A stretch of DNA of 64,000 nt from Terebella lapidaria (lineage: Eukaryota > Annelida > Polychaeta > Terebellida > Terebellidae): the NCBI GenBank assembly GCA_949152475.1, contig OX424560.1, forward strand, positions 25,483,106-25,547,105. Direction: 5' to 3'. The notes beneath the pieces are model-generated. The model did not search any database. It had not been told where the DNA came from and saw only the letters and a list, made by a program, of their open reading frames with translations. The position numbers and the translations under genes are program-made. This document shows positions 41,861 through 54,202 of this stretch, one piece after another (within the stretch, counting starts at the first letter, position 1; each line of letters opens with the position of its first letter).

Positions 41861-42120
41861 ATATATTAACTACAAGTTTAATAACAAATACATTTAATTA
41901 TGATAACCGTATCAACTGGTCCTATAAACCACTGTTTTGAATCACAAGATAAATTCATGACGTCACATAACTATTTGACCTCTAGAGAGAATATTCAACT
42001 ACATACAACACATATGTTGGTCTATTACTTAAATGTGAGTGGTGAACTCTCCTCTAGGTGCCTGAATATTTTCACACTTTGGTACTGATACAATATGTGA
42101 TATATTATATAGTAGATATA

Positions 42121-43628
42121 TAGTCCAGGACTTTTATGGCCCAAATGGGGTCTGATAGGAAAAAATTGCAACACTACATATCATTTGTGATTTGATTACA
42201 GAAATATATGCTGAACAACATATCCAAAGTCTAAAGCTCTCAAAATATGGGATGTTGGACAAAATCACAATTCTTTGGACCCCCCATTTGAGTAATTTTC
42301 CGCACCATTTAGCCATGTCAGAATTTAGTCTACTGTCAGGGTTTGGGATAGAAATTTGGGTGTCAAAGCTGAATTTTTGCACAGTCAATCTGGAGACTAT
42401 ATCAATAACCCACAAAAAAGTCACCATCAATCCCATGGGGAGTTTTCTCAAAATCCAAGATGGCCGCCATTTATACGCGAAATAGCCTAAAATTGAACTA
42501 GCGGGTTATCTACTGCACCCACGTTGGTGATTTAAGTGTCTACCGCCATGTTTTCTGACCCAAGGAATCAGATGGTGGTATTGCTGAGTTTCTGTGACTG
42601 TTGGTTGTTTCAAAATCTGAAATGGCTGCCATGAAAAACCCGGAAAATTCGAAAACACACTTTTCTAGCTAGGCTTCAGCTTCTATGTCAGATGAAGGCA
42701 AAATGTTGGTGTCTGCTCCTATATTATATGACCCAAGAAACACAGTGGTGATACCGCCGTGTCTCTGTAACTGTTGATTGCGTCAGAAATAAATATGGCT
42801 GCCATAAAAACTCTGTGACAGTTTTCGACTATATATCAGCTTCTGTTACAAATAGAAGCAGGAATTCGGAGCTCATATTGATGTTTATACACAGGGAAAG
42901 CACCAGTGGACCCATATTCAACTAATCAACTAACCAACACAAACATGGACTCATTACAATTTATTGATAAGACATAATGACAATCACAATACAGACTTGC
43001 CTATTGAATTTTCAGGAACGTGGAGGGACTGCATGTTTGCAGAGCCATATGCTGGAGACAGGCAGCTCGGCTTTGTAGTGACTTAGAGTAGATCTACCTC
43101 TCGCACAATCATCTGTTTGATAGTAGCTTGGAATAAGTCCATCATTTTGATGAATAATGACTCCTCACGATACTGTGATTCTCGGTTCACAAAGAGGCTT
43201 CGTTCAACCACAACTGTGTGAATGGTGCTTGCTCAGGACAGCAAAGAGTTTTGATAATCCCTTGTCATATTCACAAACAGGAAGACTAGCTTATCCAGTT
43301 GTTGCGGCCAGAGAGTTTGATGCTAATTTATCCGCGACAAAGCATGTCATAAATCTTGATGGAGCATGCTTATATATCCTTCTAGAGCAGAATATTGCAT
43401 GACAGAAACTCTGCCACAACGGATCTGAGCTCATCCACATCCACAACTCTCACCCATAATGAAACCATAGGGCCTAAACAAGTGGTTCTGCTGAGATCCC
43501 TTCAACAACCCGCATGTTCCTGTAAGTTCAGTTTTGGCATGGCATATATTTTGAGCCAAATGATTTCAGAGAGGAACTACGAGCTTGAAAATTCCTAAAT
43601 GTTGGCTCGGATCGTGCTGTTGTTCCAA
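42121..43628 (+). repeat. Left part of outer E (includes repeated ATGGCNGCCAT words)
   Basis: No conserved gene is established in this half. AAGATGGCCGCCAT near 42,460, AAATGGCTGCCAT near 42,620 and TATGGCTGCCAT near 42,795 are repeated, and the matching words are present inverted in the inner copy (about 46,770, 46,950 and 47,110). Two short frames (43,157-43,402 and 43,395-43,598) are open in both copies but are not recognised. Confidence 0.5.
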
Positions 43629-46600
43629 TAGTCTAGGGTATATAGTGTTTCACGGGGAAAAAATTGCAACACTAGCAAATCATGTGGAATTTTTTGCATT
43701 GAACACATCTAAATAACATACTAAAAGTCTAAAGAGATAAAAAACCAGGAACATTCCTAAACATAGGTTGAAACTTTTCTAGTTTTTCACTCTCGAAACG
43801 CCACAATTACGTGTTTGTTGCAATAGAACATTGTGATTATATCGATTTCGCTGCACATATATCCACCAAAACTACTCCTATACATGCACATTAACTCCTA
43901 TACATGTACATTAACATATAAGACGGTTATCCATACATCCTACTTAAAATATGTGTCCCATATAGCGAAACCCCCTATGCGAAAGATTAAGGAATGACCT
44001 CACTCTTACGGAGCACCTGACCTCACGCTCAGCTGGATGGGTGTCTGTGATGTTCACATGGCTTTGACTTTGATACTTTGGTATGACTTCGATTTGACCT
44101 CGTACACTGATTTTGTAAAATTCATCCATGGATTAGGTCTTGGAATTATGAATTTGTCTGTTTGTCGGTATCCATTCTAATCCCCTGACAAAGTCATGAA
44201 ATGGCAGAATAGTGTCAAATTCTCCCATTCTCCTACTCATCGGAACAGCACTACTTATAACCAACTCTTATAATCCGTGTCTTTCTCGTTGCTTTTTACC
44301 ATCTGGGATTGTTGGAATCACCAGGATCATTCCTCTTGGGGCAGGCCTCCGATAGGAACTCGAGCACCGAGTCATAATAGGTTTCATGCCGGTCGGCTGG
44401 CCCTGTCTGGCTCCGGACCCGGGCGAGGGTCCTGATAGGACGTTGGTTTCAATTAGGACAATCAATGTCGATGCTGTCAGAAGTGATTCTCCATATCTTT
44501 TATTGCATTCTTGGACTTTTGGGTCGAATATATCCTCTTTTCCAGACGATGTCTCAGCCTCGAACCTTGTCTTCGCTGCCGCCATTGCAACAAAGGATTT
44601 AGAACTCTCCTTTGGGCTCTCCTTGGCTTTGGGAACGCTTAGTGGGACTCCCGGCTAAGGCCCTTTCCGTGGGATTTCCGTCTGGTACAACAATATCTTC
44701 AGGAGCTACCCCAAAGGTCTCAGGCAGAGCTGAGCCTCGGCGCTCGTCTAATGTTTCAGCCCCAGACGATGTTCAATTCTATGAGTCAGTAGCTGAAAAC
44801 TCAGATGACCCATCGTTTGTTGCATGCCAGCCTGCACAAGAGCTGTCTCCACCCAGTATCTTCCTGCTTTCCGCAGGTTTAACACGGGAAGCCATGTGCA
44901 GCTGGTTGTCATCCCTGCTTCGACGCTGCCAGGCTCTCCAGCCCGGGCTCGTTCCCAAGGGAACAATTTCTCGTGGCTACTCTGGTACAGAGTATTTTCA
45001 CATTCCAACTGCCTTTTCTGTGCTTGGTTACACCAGGCCAGCCTCAGCGATCAATAAAGCTCTCACTGGCTCCACCCTATCCGCTTTCCTCGTTGGTATT
45101 GCACCCACTGGAATGCCGTTACCAGAAGACTCCTTGGGGTGTATGAGCTCGACCAGAGTTTCAACATCGCTCGTTCCCAGGAAGTGGATGGCAGGACTTA
45201 CTCTCCAAGGAGAAGCTCCTTTTCGTGCATTCACGCCTGGGGTCACAGTTCCCACCTGAACCCCCAATTAAGTCGTCCATTTCGGTGGACCAGGTGGCCT
45301 GCGGCCTTCCCGTACCTCCAGCTGAAGCTCATCAGCAGTTGCCTCTGAGCTGGAGTGTTTGCCAAGCTTTCAAACGCTGTTGGCAGGGAGCTCTTAAGAA
45401 CAAGGGAGAAAATACCAAGCAGTCGCAGCTCTCCAAGTTCTTTGAACCTTCCCAGAAGGACTTTCTTGCCAAGCCGATTTGGCCCTCCCAAGGAGGCGTT
45501 GCGCCACTTATCCACCCCTAACTCGGTGTCTGTGCCCATGTCTCAGCCAGGGGAGGTCCAACGACCCCTACAGTCTGTAGCCTTGACAGACACTACCCTG
45601 GATTGGCTGGCAGCTGTTACAGTATATGCTCGACCAGCTTGTCTCACGTAGGGTCTTGGAGGAATGTGGGCTTAACAAAGTGGGCTTCATGATCAGGGAA
45701 TGCTTCCACCAAGCCTCTTTCTAAACCTTTTTGTATTGCACAGTTGCGACAAGTTGCTCCATTTCAAGGCCCTCGATGTCCTCTTGACAAAGTTGTGACT
45801 GCCTCATGCTGGCGTCCCGTGCTCAGGAAACATGGAACCAATACCCAAATATCATCCACATAACCTGCTACTACTTCACGTCTTGTCGTGTTACCTTTCA
45901 CAACAAAACGTGTTGTTTTGAAAATATCACGTCATGGTGTCAATCATAGTAAATCAATTTGAGCAGTTCCTTTGGAACAGCAGCACGATCCGAGCCAACA
46001 TTTAGGAACTTTCAAGCTCGTAGTTCCCCTCTGAAACCATTGGGTTCAAAATATATGCCATGCCAAAACTGAACTTACAGGAACATGCGAGTTGTTGAAG
46101 GGATCTCAGCAGAACCACTTTCTTAGGCCCTATGGTTTCATTGTGGGTGGGAGTTGTGGATGTGAATGAGCTCAGATCCGTTGTGGTAGAGTTCCTGTCA
46201 TGCAATATTCTGCTTTAGAAGTATATGTAAGCATGCTCCATCGAGATTTTTAATCTTGATATTGGTCACAATAACTGGATAAGCTAGTCTTCCTGTTTGT
46301 GAATATGACAAGGGATTATCAAAGCTCTTTGCTGTGCTGAGCAAGCACCATTTACACAGTTGTGGTTTAACGAAGCCTCTGTGTGAATCGAGAATCATTG
46401 CATCGTGAGGAGTCATTATTCATCAAAATGGTGGACTTATCCAAACAGATGATTGTGCGAGAGGTAGAGCTACTCTAAGTCACTACAAAGCTGAGCTGCC
46501 TGTATCCAGCATATGGCTCTGCTAACATGCAGTCCCTCCACTTTCCTGCAAATTCAATAGGCAAGTCTGTACTGTGATTGTCATTATGTCTTATCAATAA

Positions 46601-47455
46601 CTTTTAGTGAGTCCATGTATGTGTTGGTCCATGAATGTGTTTGATTAGTTGAATATGGGTCCACTGGTGCTGGTATCCCTTTCCCTGTGTATGAATATCA
46701 ATATAGGCACCAAATTCTTGCTCCTATCTGTAGCAGAAGCTGATACATATATAGTCAAAAAATCACAGATTTTTATGGCAGTCACATTTATTTCTGATGC
46801 AACCAACAGTTAGAGACACGGCGGTATCACCACTGTATTTCTTGGGTCAGATAATATAGGGGTAGACACCAATATTTTGCCTTCATCTGACATAGAAGCC
46901 GAAACCTAGCTAGAAACGTTTTTTTTTCGAATTTTCCAGGTTTTTCATGGCAGCCATTTCAGATTTTGAAACAACCAACAGTCACAGAAACTCAGCAATA
47001 CCAACATTTGATTCCTTGGGTCAAAAAACATGGGAGTAGACACTTAAATCACCAACGTAGGTGCAGTAGATAACTCGCTAGTTCAATTTTAAACTATTTC
47101 GCATATAAATGGCGGCCATCTTGGATTTTTTTTTAGAAAACCCCCCATTGGATTGATGGGGACTTTTTTGTGGGTTATCAATATGGTCTCCAGAGTCACT
47201 GTGCAAAAATTCAGCTTTGACACCCAAATTTCTACCCCAAACCCTGACAGTAGACTAAATTCTGACATGGCGAGGAAAATTACTCAAATGGGGGGGTCCA
47301 AAGAATTGTGATTTTGTCCAACTTCCCATATTTTGAGAACTTTAGACTTTTGATATGTTGTTCAACATATATTTCTGTAATCAAATCACGAATGATATGT
47401 AGTGTTGCAATTTTTTCCTATCTGACCCCATTTGGGCCATAAAAGCCCTGGACTA
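43629..47455 (-). mobile_element. Inner, inverted full-length copy of transposon E (3,827 bp)
   Basis: It begins TAGTCTAGGG and ends CCCTGGACTA, flanked by CAA on both sides (43,626-43,628 and 47,456-47,458). Within this copy the site where the outer element is broken is intact: at 45,968-45,980 it reads GTTCCTTTGGAAC, and removing the insertion plus one CAA from the outer copy restores the same sequence. It is therefore a genuine transposition into a sister copy. The two copies agree at roughly 93% over the first 140 bases, judged by eye. Strand is given relative to the outer copy. Confidence 0.85.
44386..45651 (+). pseudogene. Coding remnants in the inner E copy
   Basis: Overlapping open frames at 44,386-44,658 (LHSWTFGSNI, FAAAIATKDLELSFGLSLAL), 44,612-45,259, 45,225-45,521 and 45,355-45,651 (VPMSQPGEVQRPLQSVALTD, then TLDWLAAVTVY). 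Counterparts on the opposite strand of the outer copy (47,509-49,034) keep the same residues with scattered substitutions, frame slips and small gaps. The composition is Ser/Pro/Leu-rich. No transposase, recombinase or polymerase motif is seen. I read it as one decayed gene of unknown type. Confidence 0.4.
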
Positions 47456-47508
47456 CAAAGGAACTGCTCAAATTGATTTACTTTGATTGACAACATGACG
47501 TGATATTT

Positions 47509-49034
47509 TCAAAACAACATGTTTTGTTGTGAAAAGTAACACGACAAGACGTGAAGTAATAGCAGGTAATGTGGATGATGAATGAACTTGGGTATTGGTA
47601 CCTGCTCCTGAGCACAGGACTCCAGCATGAGGCAGTCGCACTTTTGTCCAGAGTACATCGAGGGCCTCGAAATGGAGTGACTTGTCGCAACTGTGCAATA
47701 CAAAAAGGTTCCAAAAGAGGCTTGGTGGAAGCCTTTCCTGATCATGAAGCCCACACTGTTAAGGAGCCCAACTACCGACTGCATTACTTCCTCCAAGACC
47801 TCACGTGAGACAAGCTGGTCGAGCATATATATTGTAGCAGCTGCCAGCCAATCCAGGGTAGAGTCTATCAAGGCTACAGACTGTAGGGGTCGTTGGACCT
47901 CCCCTGGCTGAGACATGGGCACAAAGACCGAGTTAGGGGTGGATAAGTGGTGCAACGCCTCCTTGGGAGGGTCAAAACGGTTTGGCCAGAAAGTCCTGGG
48001 AACGTTCAAAGAGCTTCGACCGCTTGGTATTTTCTCCCTTGTTCTTAAAACCTCCCTGCCAACGGCGTTTGAAAGCTTGGCAAACACTCCAGCTCAGAGG
48101 CAACTGTTGATAATCTTCAGCTGGAGGTATGGGAAGGCCACAGGCCACCTGGTCCACCGAAGTGGACGACTTAATTGGGGGCTCAGGTGGGAACTGTGAC
48201 CCCAGGCGTGAATGCACGAGAAGGAGCTTCTCCTTGGATAGTAAATCCTGCCATCCACTTCCTGGGAACGAGCGATGTTGGAACTCTGGTCGAGCTCATC
48301 CACCCCTATGGAGTCTTCTGGTCACGGCATATCAGTGGGTGCTATACCAACGAGGAAAGCGGATAGGGTGGAGCCAGTGAGAGCTTTGTCGGTCGCTGAG
48401 GCTGGCCTGGTGTGATAAAGCACTGGAAAGGCAATTGGGACGTAAAAAAACTCTGTACCAGATTAACCACGAGGAACTGTTCCCTTGGGTACGCGCCAGA
48501 GCTGGAGAATCTGGCAGCGTCGAAGCAGGGATGACAACCAGCTGCACATGGCTTCCCGTGTTAAACCTGTGGAAAGCAGGAAGATACCGGGTGGAGTCAG
48601 TTCTTGTGCAGGCTGGCATGCAACAAGCGATGGGTCATCTGAGTTTTCAGCTACTGACTCATAGAATTGAACATCGTCTGGGACTGAAACGTTAGATGAG
48701 CGCCGAGGCTCAGCTCCAACTGCCTGAGACCTTTGGGGTAGCTCCTGGGGGTATTGTTGAACCAGATGGAGATCCCACGGAAAGGGCCTTAGCCAGGAGT
48801 CCGACTAAGCGTTCCCAAAGCCAAGGAGAGCCCGAAAGAGAGTTCTAAATCCCTCGTTGCAATGGCGGCAGCGAAGACAAGCCTCGAGGCTAAGAGGATA
48901 TACGACCCAAAGGTCCAAGAATGCAGCATATGATAAGGAGAATCACTGCTGACAGCATCGGCATTGATTGTCCCAATTGGAACCAGGTTCCTATCATGAG
49001 CCAGACAGGGCCAGCTGACCGGCAAGAAACCCAT
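47509..49034 (-). pseudogene. Coding remnants in the outer E copy
   Basis: The longest frame, 48,087 down to 47,509 (192 codons), contains VPMSQPGEVQRPLQSVALID, then STLDWLAAATIYMLDQLVSR and VGLLNSVGFMIRKGFHQASF. Other frames at 48,619-48,332 and 49,034-48,789 match those of the inner copy. In the inner copy the frame slips just after TVY, so the outer copy preserves this region best. The product is unrecognised. Confidence 0.4.
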
Positions 49035-49279
49035 TGCGACTCGATGTTCGAGTTCCTATTTGAGGCCGGACCCAAAGAGGGATAATCCTGGTGATTCCAA
49101 CAATCCCAGTTTGTAAAAAGCAACGAGAAAGACAAGGATTATAAGAGTTGGTTATAAGTAGTGCTGTTCCGATGAGTAGGACAATGTGAGAAGACACTAT
49201 TCTGCCATCTCATGACTTTGTCGGGGGATTAGAGTGGATACCGACAAACAGACAAATTCATAATTCCAAGACCTAATCC

Positions 49280-49498
49280 ATGGATGAATTTTACAAAATC
49301 AGTGTTCGTGGTCAAATTGAAGTGATACTAAAGTATCAAAGTCAAAGCCATGTGAACATCACAGACACCTATCCAGCTGAGCGTGAGATCAGGTGCTCTG
49401 TAAAAGTGAGGTCATTCCTTAATCTTTCGCATAGGGAGTTTCGCTATGTGAGACGCATATTTCAAGTAGGCTGTATGGATAACCGTCCAATATGTTAA
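49280..49498 (+). other. Small open frame conserved in both E copies
   Basis: 72 codons reading MDEFYKISVRGQIEVILKYQ, then SHVNITDTYPAEREIRCSVK. The inner copy has the same frame on the other strand (44,129-43,944) with only a few residue changes. It lies near the element end, antisense to the main remnants. It could be a small gene or simply non-coding sequence that stayed open. Confidence 0.3.
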
Positions 49499-49799
49499 TG
49501 TACATGTCCAGGAGTTAATGTTAACGTATAAGAGTAGTTTTGGTGGATATATATATGCAGCGAAATCGATATCAACATAATGTTCTATTGCAACAAACAT
49601 ACGTAATTGTGGCGTTTCGAGAGTGAAAAATTAGAAAAGTTTCACCCTATGTTTAGGAATGTTCCTGGATTTTTATCTCTTCAGACTTTTAGTATGTTAT
49701 TCAGATGCCTTCAAGGCAAACAATTCCACATGATTTGTTAGTGTTTCAATTTTTTCCTCGTGAAACACTATATACCCTAGACTAATAGCACTGTCTTGT

Positions 49800-51040
49800 G
49801 GATTAATGCTCAATGTCTGGCCAATTGGTGTGTACAACAGTATCGGTCGATTTATTGGGATTACCCAGCTTCAATGAGTGAGTGAAGCAATCGTCCAGTA
49901 ATACTTTCGAGAAAGTACCCTAAAACAACACGTTATTTATCCGATAATGTCCAATCTCCTACCCAATGCATATAATGTATCCCCGTAGTTGTTTGTGAGC
50001 TGCAGTGAATAAAGCAATAAAATGTCACTCATGAAACAGCGAGAGGGACACAAGATCTATTACTGTAACACATTTAGCTTTGAACCTGGAAAGTTCATTC
50101 TGGGTTTGCATCATGTACAGGGAGGCATAACGATAAATAGTGATGGAATTCTGTATTCTAGGCCGCCGATAATCGGTCTATGTGTAAAATGAACATGTAT
50201 AAATTATGAGACAGAGAGTGTTGTTGAATAAAATACGCAGTCACTAGAATTGTAACTGAGGCTTTCTCATTTCACTCAGTGATTGAATAAATTTGGTCGG
50301 TGGCACATAAATAACTTCAGAAATTTATTGAATGATGTCTATGAATCACTTTTACAAACCCATGGACACTGTAACAAGAGGAGTTTCAATATATAGCAGC
50401 GTGTGCTTATGTAGATGTCATTATGACACAAGCTTTGGATGATGAAACTTGTAGTTCTGATCTCGTCTGACCTTGGTACATAACAACGGAGTGAAGTAGT
50501 TGGATTATTGTATCTGAAATATATAAAACTATCCATTCCAGTCATACATGATACATTTGAATGACCAAATACTAGACTGGCTCGTCAAAATCACAAGACA
50601 GTGTACCTGAATAAATGACATTCAAATCAAAATTTAATTTTGTCCTCCATCTATTTTGGTAATAGGCTGTGAACAGTACTCGTTAATTTTGCCAGATATA
50701 GAAACAATTCATATGGACTGGAAATGTTCATTCCTCATGTGGAATATCGTGTATGATCATCTTGGACGTGGGAAAAAAGTACATACATTGATGTACGTTG
50801 CAGAAATGACGCAATACAGTAGGAAAATACCCCCAAAATGCCTGTTCTGTGAGATACGAACTTGCAGTTGAATTTGATGCTGATGTTTTTTTGCCACGGT
50901 GATATGATGGTATTAATTATGTTTACGTGGAAGTGAATGGCAATGTTAGAGATCAGAGATTGTCACATTGCACATATATACAATAATAATGGCTTCATGC
51001 ATTTATTCCCCATCAGTGAATATTTCTTCACACGAATAAT
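49800..51040 (+). repeat. Y-module copy 4 and spacer
   Basis: Collinear with 16,170-17,000: CAGCTTCAATGAGTGAGTGA, CCAGTAATACTTTC, then GGTGGCACATAAATAACTTC and GATGAAACTTGTAGTTCTGA. One 71-codon frame at 50,656-50,871 is open but not seen in other copies. No gene supported. Confidence 0.5.
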
Positions 51041-51650
51041 ACCCCCTATTCAGCAATCACGCTCTGTCATTAAACCAAACCAGCAACACAAACTCACCAT
51101 AACACAAAGGCCAATTGTTGCCAGGATCAATTGCACTACTCATTCCCGTCATCGAGGTCTTTATATTGCCTATTTAGCGACACAGCCTCCCACGCAGGCT
51201 GCAATAGATCTCCCTGATGTGCAAATTGATAAATAAGGTAAAAAATAATATTTCATTTATATATTACATATGAGGTTCTTGATATTTCCATAAGTAGCTA
51301 AGTTATAGTCAATGATAGCTATATTGACTGTATATTTATATTACAGTAGGTCATAAACAGAGTTTATGAAATCCAATGACCCATTAAATGATATAAATAT
51401 ATTTTTTATAATAAATAAATGCAGCAACGTGGATTCATTATTGAACAAGTCGTGAACACATAAGTCATAAATACCAGTTTTTATGTATCACTTGTATCCA
51501 GCTTCAGTGACAGTATACACCATAAATTCATGGTTTCCTGGTTATGCACAGAGATAATTCGTTTGTGGTTTGACGTCAGTTACCTGGCGGGCAACAAGCG
51601 AAGTGTCCTATCAAGGGTGACAATCGACCTCCTCATCACTGGTAGTTGTC
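51041..51650 (+). repeat. P2 and T modules, copy d
   Basis: P2 reads in part YIAYLATQPPTQ in an open frame that ends at 51,236. The T block (TATATTGACTGTATATTTATATTACAGTAGG region) follows in collinear order with 17.5, 18.1, 39.0 and 57.3 kb. Confidence 0.5.
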
Positions 51651-51654
51651 AGGC

Positions 51655-52330
51655 CATTCCTCCAATATAAACCCATTGGAGTCAGGTTCGTTGTCTCAAT
51701 GTTGGCTGCTATTTTACAGTTGGGTACAGAGGTTTGAACCATATTGGCGACTTTCTCTGTGATGACCGATTCTTGACAACTACGGAATGTGTGCTCTATA
51801 TGAAGTTCGTTGGAGAACAAAAAAGAACATTGTATATTCAATGAAAAGCTAGTTGTTGAAAACTTAGCAATGCCTCAACTGATATTTATGTATCTAAACT
51901 TGGAAGTATTGACATGTGACATAACTTCGTTACAACATCCGGTTCATTCTGGTTCGTTTGTGATTGTATACAGTTGACTACTTGTATGCATTACATCTAC
52001 TATGCATTTCATCTACAAACACGTTCTTAGAGTGAACTACTACACTACAACGTCTTTCTGACACTGTTGGTGTGACCTTGAATGTGGTACCGGACAAACA
52101 ACTTGAACGCGTTCTGCTGGGATTATCCTCAAATAACAGAACAGTTCAACCTTCACATCAAGTGCGTTTTTTTTACCGATTTACCTATTTAATGTAAGGC
52201 ACAAACTTGAAACAGTAGTGCCATGGTCTTGTTCAATACAATGAATTCAAATAACATTGTTTATCTTATAAATCATTTGAGTTTAATATATTATATTGGT
52301 CGAAATTGTCCGAAATAGATTGTTGGCCCT
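51655..52330 (+). pseudogene. V/W block, copy e
   Basis: V reads VGYRGLNHIGDFLCDDRFLT, then TECVLYMKFVGEQKRTLYIQ and a stop. The NEKLVVENLAMPQ-like word follows in another frame. W tail words are present to about 52,290. It lacks the U exon apart from a short SLVVVR remnant. Confidence 0.35.
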
Positions 52331-52564
52331 ATTATATATTTCGCGTGACCTTTAGGGGCCCAGTGATCACTGGTTCACACAATGGTGTATTTATATATGT
52401 GACACAAACTATCATACTTGATTCCACAAGCGACTGTCAAGGAATATCCGATACCATGTACCATCTACACAGTTTGAAAATATGTCAATGGGTACGAAAC
52501 TGATTACTTCATCACCTCATGGATTATGGCTGAAAGGAACCCCTGTCGAAATGCTTGACATACA
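52331..52564 (+). other. Unassigned spacer
   Basis: I see no gene or shared module here, only the left flank of the inverted-repeat element that follows. Confidence 0.4.
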
Positions 52565-53240
52565 GTCGGACATGTACGGGGGGTCCCGTTGCACCCCCCC
52601 CCCCCATGATCCCCCAAAACCAAGTTTGTTCCGTCGCATCCTTTCATACATGCATTGCAGCTCTGCCAGACACACGCAATGGACAAGCAGCAAAAACTCA
52701 ACATCCTCTCCATATGCCAACATACACGAAATTTGGACAGCATTCAACTGATCTACCCACATCAGCAGATCAACTGAAACAATTGCTTGTTTGGCTGGGA
52801 TACTATACATGTAGATGACAGCTCAGTTCCTGCTGTTGCCAAAAGTGACCCAGCCACTTCAAGGCTCAGTGATGTCAACCAGTGTCAATGAACGATAGTC
52901 AGAAAAATTGTAGTACCAAGGGATGTACTGAATAATTGTCACTGGACACACCAGTGATGCACTTTTCTCATGTACAATGTATCAGGCCCCTACAATATGC
53001 AGCAAAATGTAACAAAGATTTTATTTTGTAGCCCTATGCAGCCTAAAGTGAAGCAATCTCAAAATTCGAGCTTTTGCGGGGCGGACATTTTGAAAAATGG
53101 CCCGAAAACCAATTTTTGTAATGGATGCGCAACCGGAGACATATGTAATGTTTATTAGTATTAAAACACCTTGAGAAAAAATTTGGTTTTGGAGGATCAT
53201 GGGGGGGGGGGGTGCAAAGGGACCCCCGTACATGCCCGAC
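52565..53240. repeat. Inverted-repeat element with C12/G12 tracts in its arms
   Basis: The left arm, about 52,565-52,636, is the inverse of the right arm, about 53,172-53,240. Both contain CATGTACGGGGG, a TTGCA or equivalent, a C12 tract (52,594-52,605; as G12 at 53,201-53,212), then ATGATCC and CCAAAACCAA. The 535-base interior has no conserved gene. It could be a MITE or two inverted fragments. I could not fix a target duplication. Confidence 0.6.
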
Positions 53241-53599
53241 GAATATATGTACCAGGATTCGTGAGTTGAATCCCTGCTGCATATTATCAAAACTATGAAC
53301 AGTTTAGATTAAAAAAAATCTCATAACTGACGAGACAATTTTTGAGAAAATGGCCACCATGGTCCAAAATTGGCCATTTTTCGTCAACATATGACTGCCG
53401 AATTGACAAAAACAGCAAAAACCATGACAAATCGGCAAAAAACATGACAAAAGCTTATCGGCCCAAATGAGCCGTAAAGTTAATAACATTTCAGGGTATG
53501 TGACTGTGTATCTTCGTTTTCTGATTAATAACGTAATGGCTCATGATATTGGTTTATTTCCATGCACCCACAGTATTTTCGTTAAGCCATTGATCACCA
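53241..53599 (+). other. Spacer related to 35.5-35.77 kb
   Basis: GAGAAAATGGCCACCATGGT and TTGGCCATTTTT words match the sequence immediately before P1 copy 4, so this spacer was duplicated along with the unit. No gene supported. Confidence 0.45.
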
Positions 53600-53850
53600 T
53601 TACAGAGCAAAAAACAAAACCAATTCACGGCGACATGGTGGCACAAAGGCTAATATTGCTACTGTGAGCAATAGGACACCTCATTTCCGGCTTCCATGTC
53701 TCAAGATTGGCCAATTAGCGATACCCTGTCTGTGAAATGTGAATGGCAAACATTTGAACGATCGCCCGGTGATTAGATTATTATTAGATAACCACTGCCA
53801 ATTCGCATATTGCCAATGCGTGACTGTTCACCTGGGAAATGTGGCGAATG
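53600..53850 (+). repeat. P1-module copy 5
   Basis: Close to copy 4: CACGGCGACATGGTGGCACA, then CATTTCCGGCTTCCATGTCT and CGGTGATTAGATTATTATTA. The Q module follows as in the 36-kb unit. Confidence 0.6.
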
Positions 53851-54202
53851 TAAGTATGGATTGTTGTTATTGGATGACGTACATACCCAGTACATTTGCA
53901 GATGCATAACCTGGTTTGTATGAAAATGTGCAATCACAATAATTACACTGCAAGAATATAGTGAACGCAATCCATGTTTTCCTTGAACTTGCACTTGCAT
54001 GCCGAAGTACAACCGTCTTTCATTCATCTTATACGAAAACTATGCTGGATATCAATTCTTTGACATGTTCTCAACAAACGCCTGTTTGTTCACCCATAAA
54101 TGACCTGGTAACATTAAGCACATCAAATGCACATATCTGTTGATGCATTCGACGTGGAATAACTTGGTATAAGTGGGTAGCATTTGTTCGATTTCAAGCA
54201 AG

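Larger units (their letters stand above)
42118..49787. mobile_element. TIR DNA transposon E, interrupted by an inverted copy of itself
   Basis: Outer element 42,121-49,784: the left end TAGTCCAGG and right end CCTAGACTA are inverted and flanked by a 3-bp duplication ATA (42,118-42,120 and 49,785-49,787). Beyond the first 9 bases the two ends share the subterminal word GGAAAAAATTGCAACACTA (right end slightly diverged) in inverted orientation. Its two halves, 42,121-43,628 and 47,456-49,784, sum to about 3.83 kb. The middle (43,629-47,455) is a full-length inverted copy. I cannot assign a superfamily: 3-bp duplications occur in several, and no transposase signature is recognised. Confidence 0.85.

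Noticed and set aside
42121-49784. Transposon E as a DIRS or Polinton/Maverick element
   Set aside because: The element is only 3.8 kb, has 3-bp target duplications and short TIRs. No polymerase, integrase or tyrosine recombinase motif is visible. The large inverted repeats come from self-nesting.
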